From assembly GCA_035048815.1 (NCBI GenBank), contig JAUCBN010000006.1, positions 19,607,001 to 19,671,000 on the forward strand: DNA of 64,000 nt, given 5' to 3'. Positions 61,111-64,000 of this stretch are shown here, piece after piece. Position numbers and translations under genes: made by a program. Source of the stretch: Abelmoschus esculentus (lineage: Eukaryota; Streptophyta; Magnoliopsida; Malvales; Malvaceae). Numbering within the stretch: position 1 is the first letter of the stretch; every line of letters begins with the position of its first letter. The notes beneath the pieces were generated by a model. It was not told where the DNA came from. It made no database searches and saw only the letters and a program-made list of their open reading frames with translations.

Positions 61111-63780
61111 AACATTAAAAATAGAAAATATAAAAATTATCCTTGAAAAAAATGAGACAATCTTAGTCATTTATTGTTATCATCATTCAATGATCCAAAA
61201 TTATTGTAAAACTAAAAGAGTTTTACACTAAGTAAGTTGATCCTAACCTTATATATAGGGTTATAATTCACTTATATTGTGTAAAATTCAATTATCTTTA
61301 CACTATTTTTAAACAGTTAAATAATAATAAATCATCGATTATTTATATATCTTTTATTTCAAGTATTAAATTTATAATATCTACCGTGAATTTCATATTC
61401 TCTCAAAAATTTAAATGTTTGTCCATAAAAGTTTTTCTTGATTTTTATATTTAATAGAGTAAGAATCCCTTGAAAATTTTTTGAAAAAATATTTTTTTTC
61501 GCACAATTAAGTTCTTAAATCAAAATATTAAATTAATTAAATTTTTTATAATTTTGATCATTAAATTATATTAATTTTTTTAGATGTTATTGTCAGATAA
61601 TACACTATAGTTTTATTCTGTGGCATTTACATTTGAATTTTTTTTTAAATTTTTATATTTTAAAATTTTTAAATATATAAAAATTCTGAAATTATCACTG
61701 CGCGACGCACTAATTGATATATTTTTTATTGTTAAAATCTAAGTAAATATTAATAGATTACTTAATTAATTAATTGGTTCAATGAGTAAAAAAAATCAAT
61801 AGTTTAATTGACTTTTTTCTTCTTCAAAAATTCAATTGCATCTTTACACATTAAGCCAAGTTTTTTTTAAAACTATAAATTGATGAATTCTTTGTTTCTT
61901 TGTCAACTATTTAATCAAAAATTTTAAAAATACATCCAAATGGACTCACTTTATTGTTATTGTAGAGTAAAGGAATCAAATTTAGTAAATTAAAAAAATA
62001 GTTAAATCTCCAAATGACTAGGTTTATTTTGAAAGCTGAGAAGAAAAGAGAAAAACCTTCTGGCATTTGTCGTGGTTTGGGACATATTAACAGAGGTAGA
62101 TCAGGCCAGCGAAATCCAACCATTTTCACATTTTTACTCTTTAGGCTTCCAATTTTTTTAAGACAAAGGTAATATCAGTCACTTGCTCTCCTTGTCTCTC
62201 ATATCTTACTTTAAAAAAAATTAAATTTCAAATAAGTATTTATAAAAGTTTCTCATCTTTACTTTAGACAAAGAAATGGTAAGTACAATCGGTTGAAATA
62301 ACAAGATAAGATATTAGATTTTTAATATAATTAAGAGTTTTAATTTTGATATTGTAAGCAAAATCAATACAATTAAAAAATTATTTTTATATTAAATTTG
62401 ATTATAAATTAATCGATGAATAAATTAAAAAAATAATGATTAAAAACAATTATTTTATCCATTCCTCTATTTTGCAGCTGTTTTATTCTTTCCCAAGACC
62501 ATGATTTTTTGTAGGCGATGACCTACTGGCTACTTCGGATCGGACTGTCATATGGAGTATCTTGTAATAACGAGTTTGGGTATCAAAACATGTCTGAAAA
62601 CCCAAGTTTGGATGTCAGAAACTGTCTCAAAGAAGAAAAGCAAGTTAAACAGGAATATTTAAGCAGACAATTAACAGCCACTTGCATTATAATTATAAAG
62701 ACAGTTGCAGTGTTCATGTTTTCTTCTCTTTCTAAATCAAACATGTGACATGTGAAAGCATGTTGGGGATATGTACTGACGAGGACCACGTGGCTTCTTT
62801 TCAGTATGTCCTGTTCCCTTTGTTTTGGGAAAGTAAATCATTAAGCACCTTTAACTTTCCCGATACATACAGATTCATGTTTAAATTAAACATCATTATA
62901 TATATTGTCAATTTAGACTATGTTCTATAATGGGTATTTGATGATAGCTAAAATTTTTAACTATTCACCAACATGCAGTTGTTCCTTAACGACAACTATA
63001 AAAATGAATAATTATTACATGGAATATAATAAAGCAAAAGTAGAGAGGTATACTGTTCCTACCTGCAAAACAGTGTTCGATGAAAGAGGGTGGAATGTGG
63101 TTAACAGATCAGTTCCATGTACTAATTTTGTATGTTTTTCAACAATTTCCTGTACTATGCTCTACTGTATGCCCACGTTGTTTGTTTGTAGTTCATTTTA
63201 AAAGCTTACACAGTGGGCTATGTCTGGCTCCATACCCACCCAGTCGGGTCAAATTGTAGCATAATATCAATATGGCCACCCACCCTGGAAGGCTGGAACC
63301 ATGAACCTAAGTCTATGACCTAAGCCTTGCCTAGGAAGGGACGCTTTCCATCAATATGTAAGAATATTATCAGAATCAAACAAGGATCATGGGAGATACC
63401 TACATGTTCATCAGTGTTTTGCTTTGTTTGCTTTGCTAGTTTTAAAGTCATGTAATGTCAATCTAGCTCACACCCACCATTGTATTCTTTTTAAAGGTAA
63501 TTTTTGAAGAGAATTTCGATCATAAACTTTATTTAGAGGTCAAAGAGTTTAGTTTATGGTTTAGGATGTAGGCATTTAGGCCGTTATAAGGTTTAAAATT
63601 TAAGATTAAAGATTATATTTTAGAGTTTAATTTTAAAGTTTAGGATTTAAATTTAGGCTGTTAAGATTAGATTTTAAATACTAAAGAAGGGTTTTATAAT
63701 TTTTTACACGAATATCATATCAAAATATAACCCTATTATATTTAATGTCAATAAAATAAAAGAAGAGAGAGAACCATCCT
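61111..63780. other. Intergenic, no gene supported
   Basis: Short frames at 62518-62748 and 62920-63201 show no domain, and I do not call them. A G-box (CCACGTGG, about 62785-62792) lies in a moderately complex stretch, 62500-63330, which could be promoter DNA of a gene outside the window or another decayed repeat. TTTAGG-like words follow at 63535-63660. Confidence 0.35.
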
Positions 63781-63798
63781 TGGTCTACTCTAAGCTAA

Positions 63799-64000
63799 AG
63801 CCCTGTTTTTGTTTGCTTTTAAACAACCAAAAGCACTTAAAAAGTACTTCTGACAGATATAGGTTATTTTTTGTTGCTTTTAGTTGCTTTTCAAACCATC
63901 TTTTTCACACAAACTCAAAAGCTAAAATTTTTTGCTTTTGAGTTGGATAAGCTAGTTTGAAAATAAAATTACTTATTTACCCTTATAATATATTTGTTAA
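63799..64000. repeat. Possible MITE end running off the window
   Basis: The sequence from AAGCCCTGTTTTTGTTTGC onward, with AAAAGCACTTAAAAAGTACTTC and repeated TTGCTTTT words, looks like the left part of a common plant MITE (hAT or PIF type). The right end is not in the window. Confidence 0.35.

Noticed and set aside
62518..63201. One or two genes near the right end
   Set aside because: Overlapping short frames with no recognisable family, no consistent splice pattern, and average composition.
1..64000. tRNA, rRNA or CRISPR features
   Set aside because: No cloverleaf with a GGTTCGAATCC-type arm, no rRNA words and no regularly spaced repeats with unique spacers were found on reading.

Overview
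This window is nuclear DNA from a eudicot plant. Genes have GT/AG introns, intergenic DNA is AT-rich and full of decayed transposable elements, and the encoded proteins are plant-type (a cluster I diacylglycerol kinase, DUF1645, a POLAR-like protein, a DELLA/GRAS fragment, a plant mobile domain). A cotton-like (Malvaceae) genome is my impression; no base in the window proves it. There are no CRISPR arrays, operons or rRNA genes, and I found no tRNA.

Host genes, left to right: the last exon of a mitochondrial-type glycine-rich RNA-binding protein (526-993, +); an intronless presenilin (2116-3378, +); a seven-exon diacylglycerol kinase (12241-16237, +) that is full length except for one missing base near 13311; an intronless multi-pass membrane protein (27695-28684, -); an intronless DUF1645 protein (36873-37628, -); APC8/CDC23 in four exons (41534-45062, +); and a BRH1-like RING-H2 ubiquitin ligase (48593-49105, -). 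They are unrelated housekeeping or regulatory genes and form no pathway.

Between them lie gene relics: a POLAR-like pseudogene (about 5620-6170, -), a 3' DELLA/GRAS fragment flush against an LTR end (9877-10255, +), and the last exon of eIF5A (17295-17389, +).

The mobile-element layer is rich, and several insertions can be resolved to the base from target-site duplications (TSDs). The most striking is a 4.64 kb Mutator-like element (53473-58114) with about 270 bp terminal inverted repeats (TIRs) and a perfect 9 bp TSD. It carries the front half of a transposase on + joined directly to a plant mobile domain (PMD) gene on -, and it sits inside a roughly 2.0 kb solo LTR (51655-58322) that has its own 5 bp TSD. 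A second nest is a 4.16 kb hAT-like element (23178-27338, perfect 8 bp TSD) with an extremely AT-rich core, inserted in a small TIR element (23051-27482). Related or similarly built foldback elements at 7597-8042 and 10319-10982, and possibly 60595-61110, hold degenerate telomere-like TTTAGGG tracts between their inverted arms. Another 793 bp TIR element (49505-50297) has a perfect 9 bp TSD. Solo or partial LTRs lie at 18817-21678, 9242-9874, 38330-39220 and 40649-40870, and a decayed Ty3/gypsy RT/RNase H remnant at 46122-47109. The stretch 28.7-36.8 kb is a gene desert of AT-rich decayed repeats.
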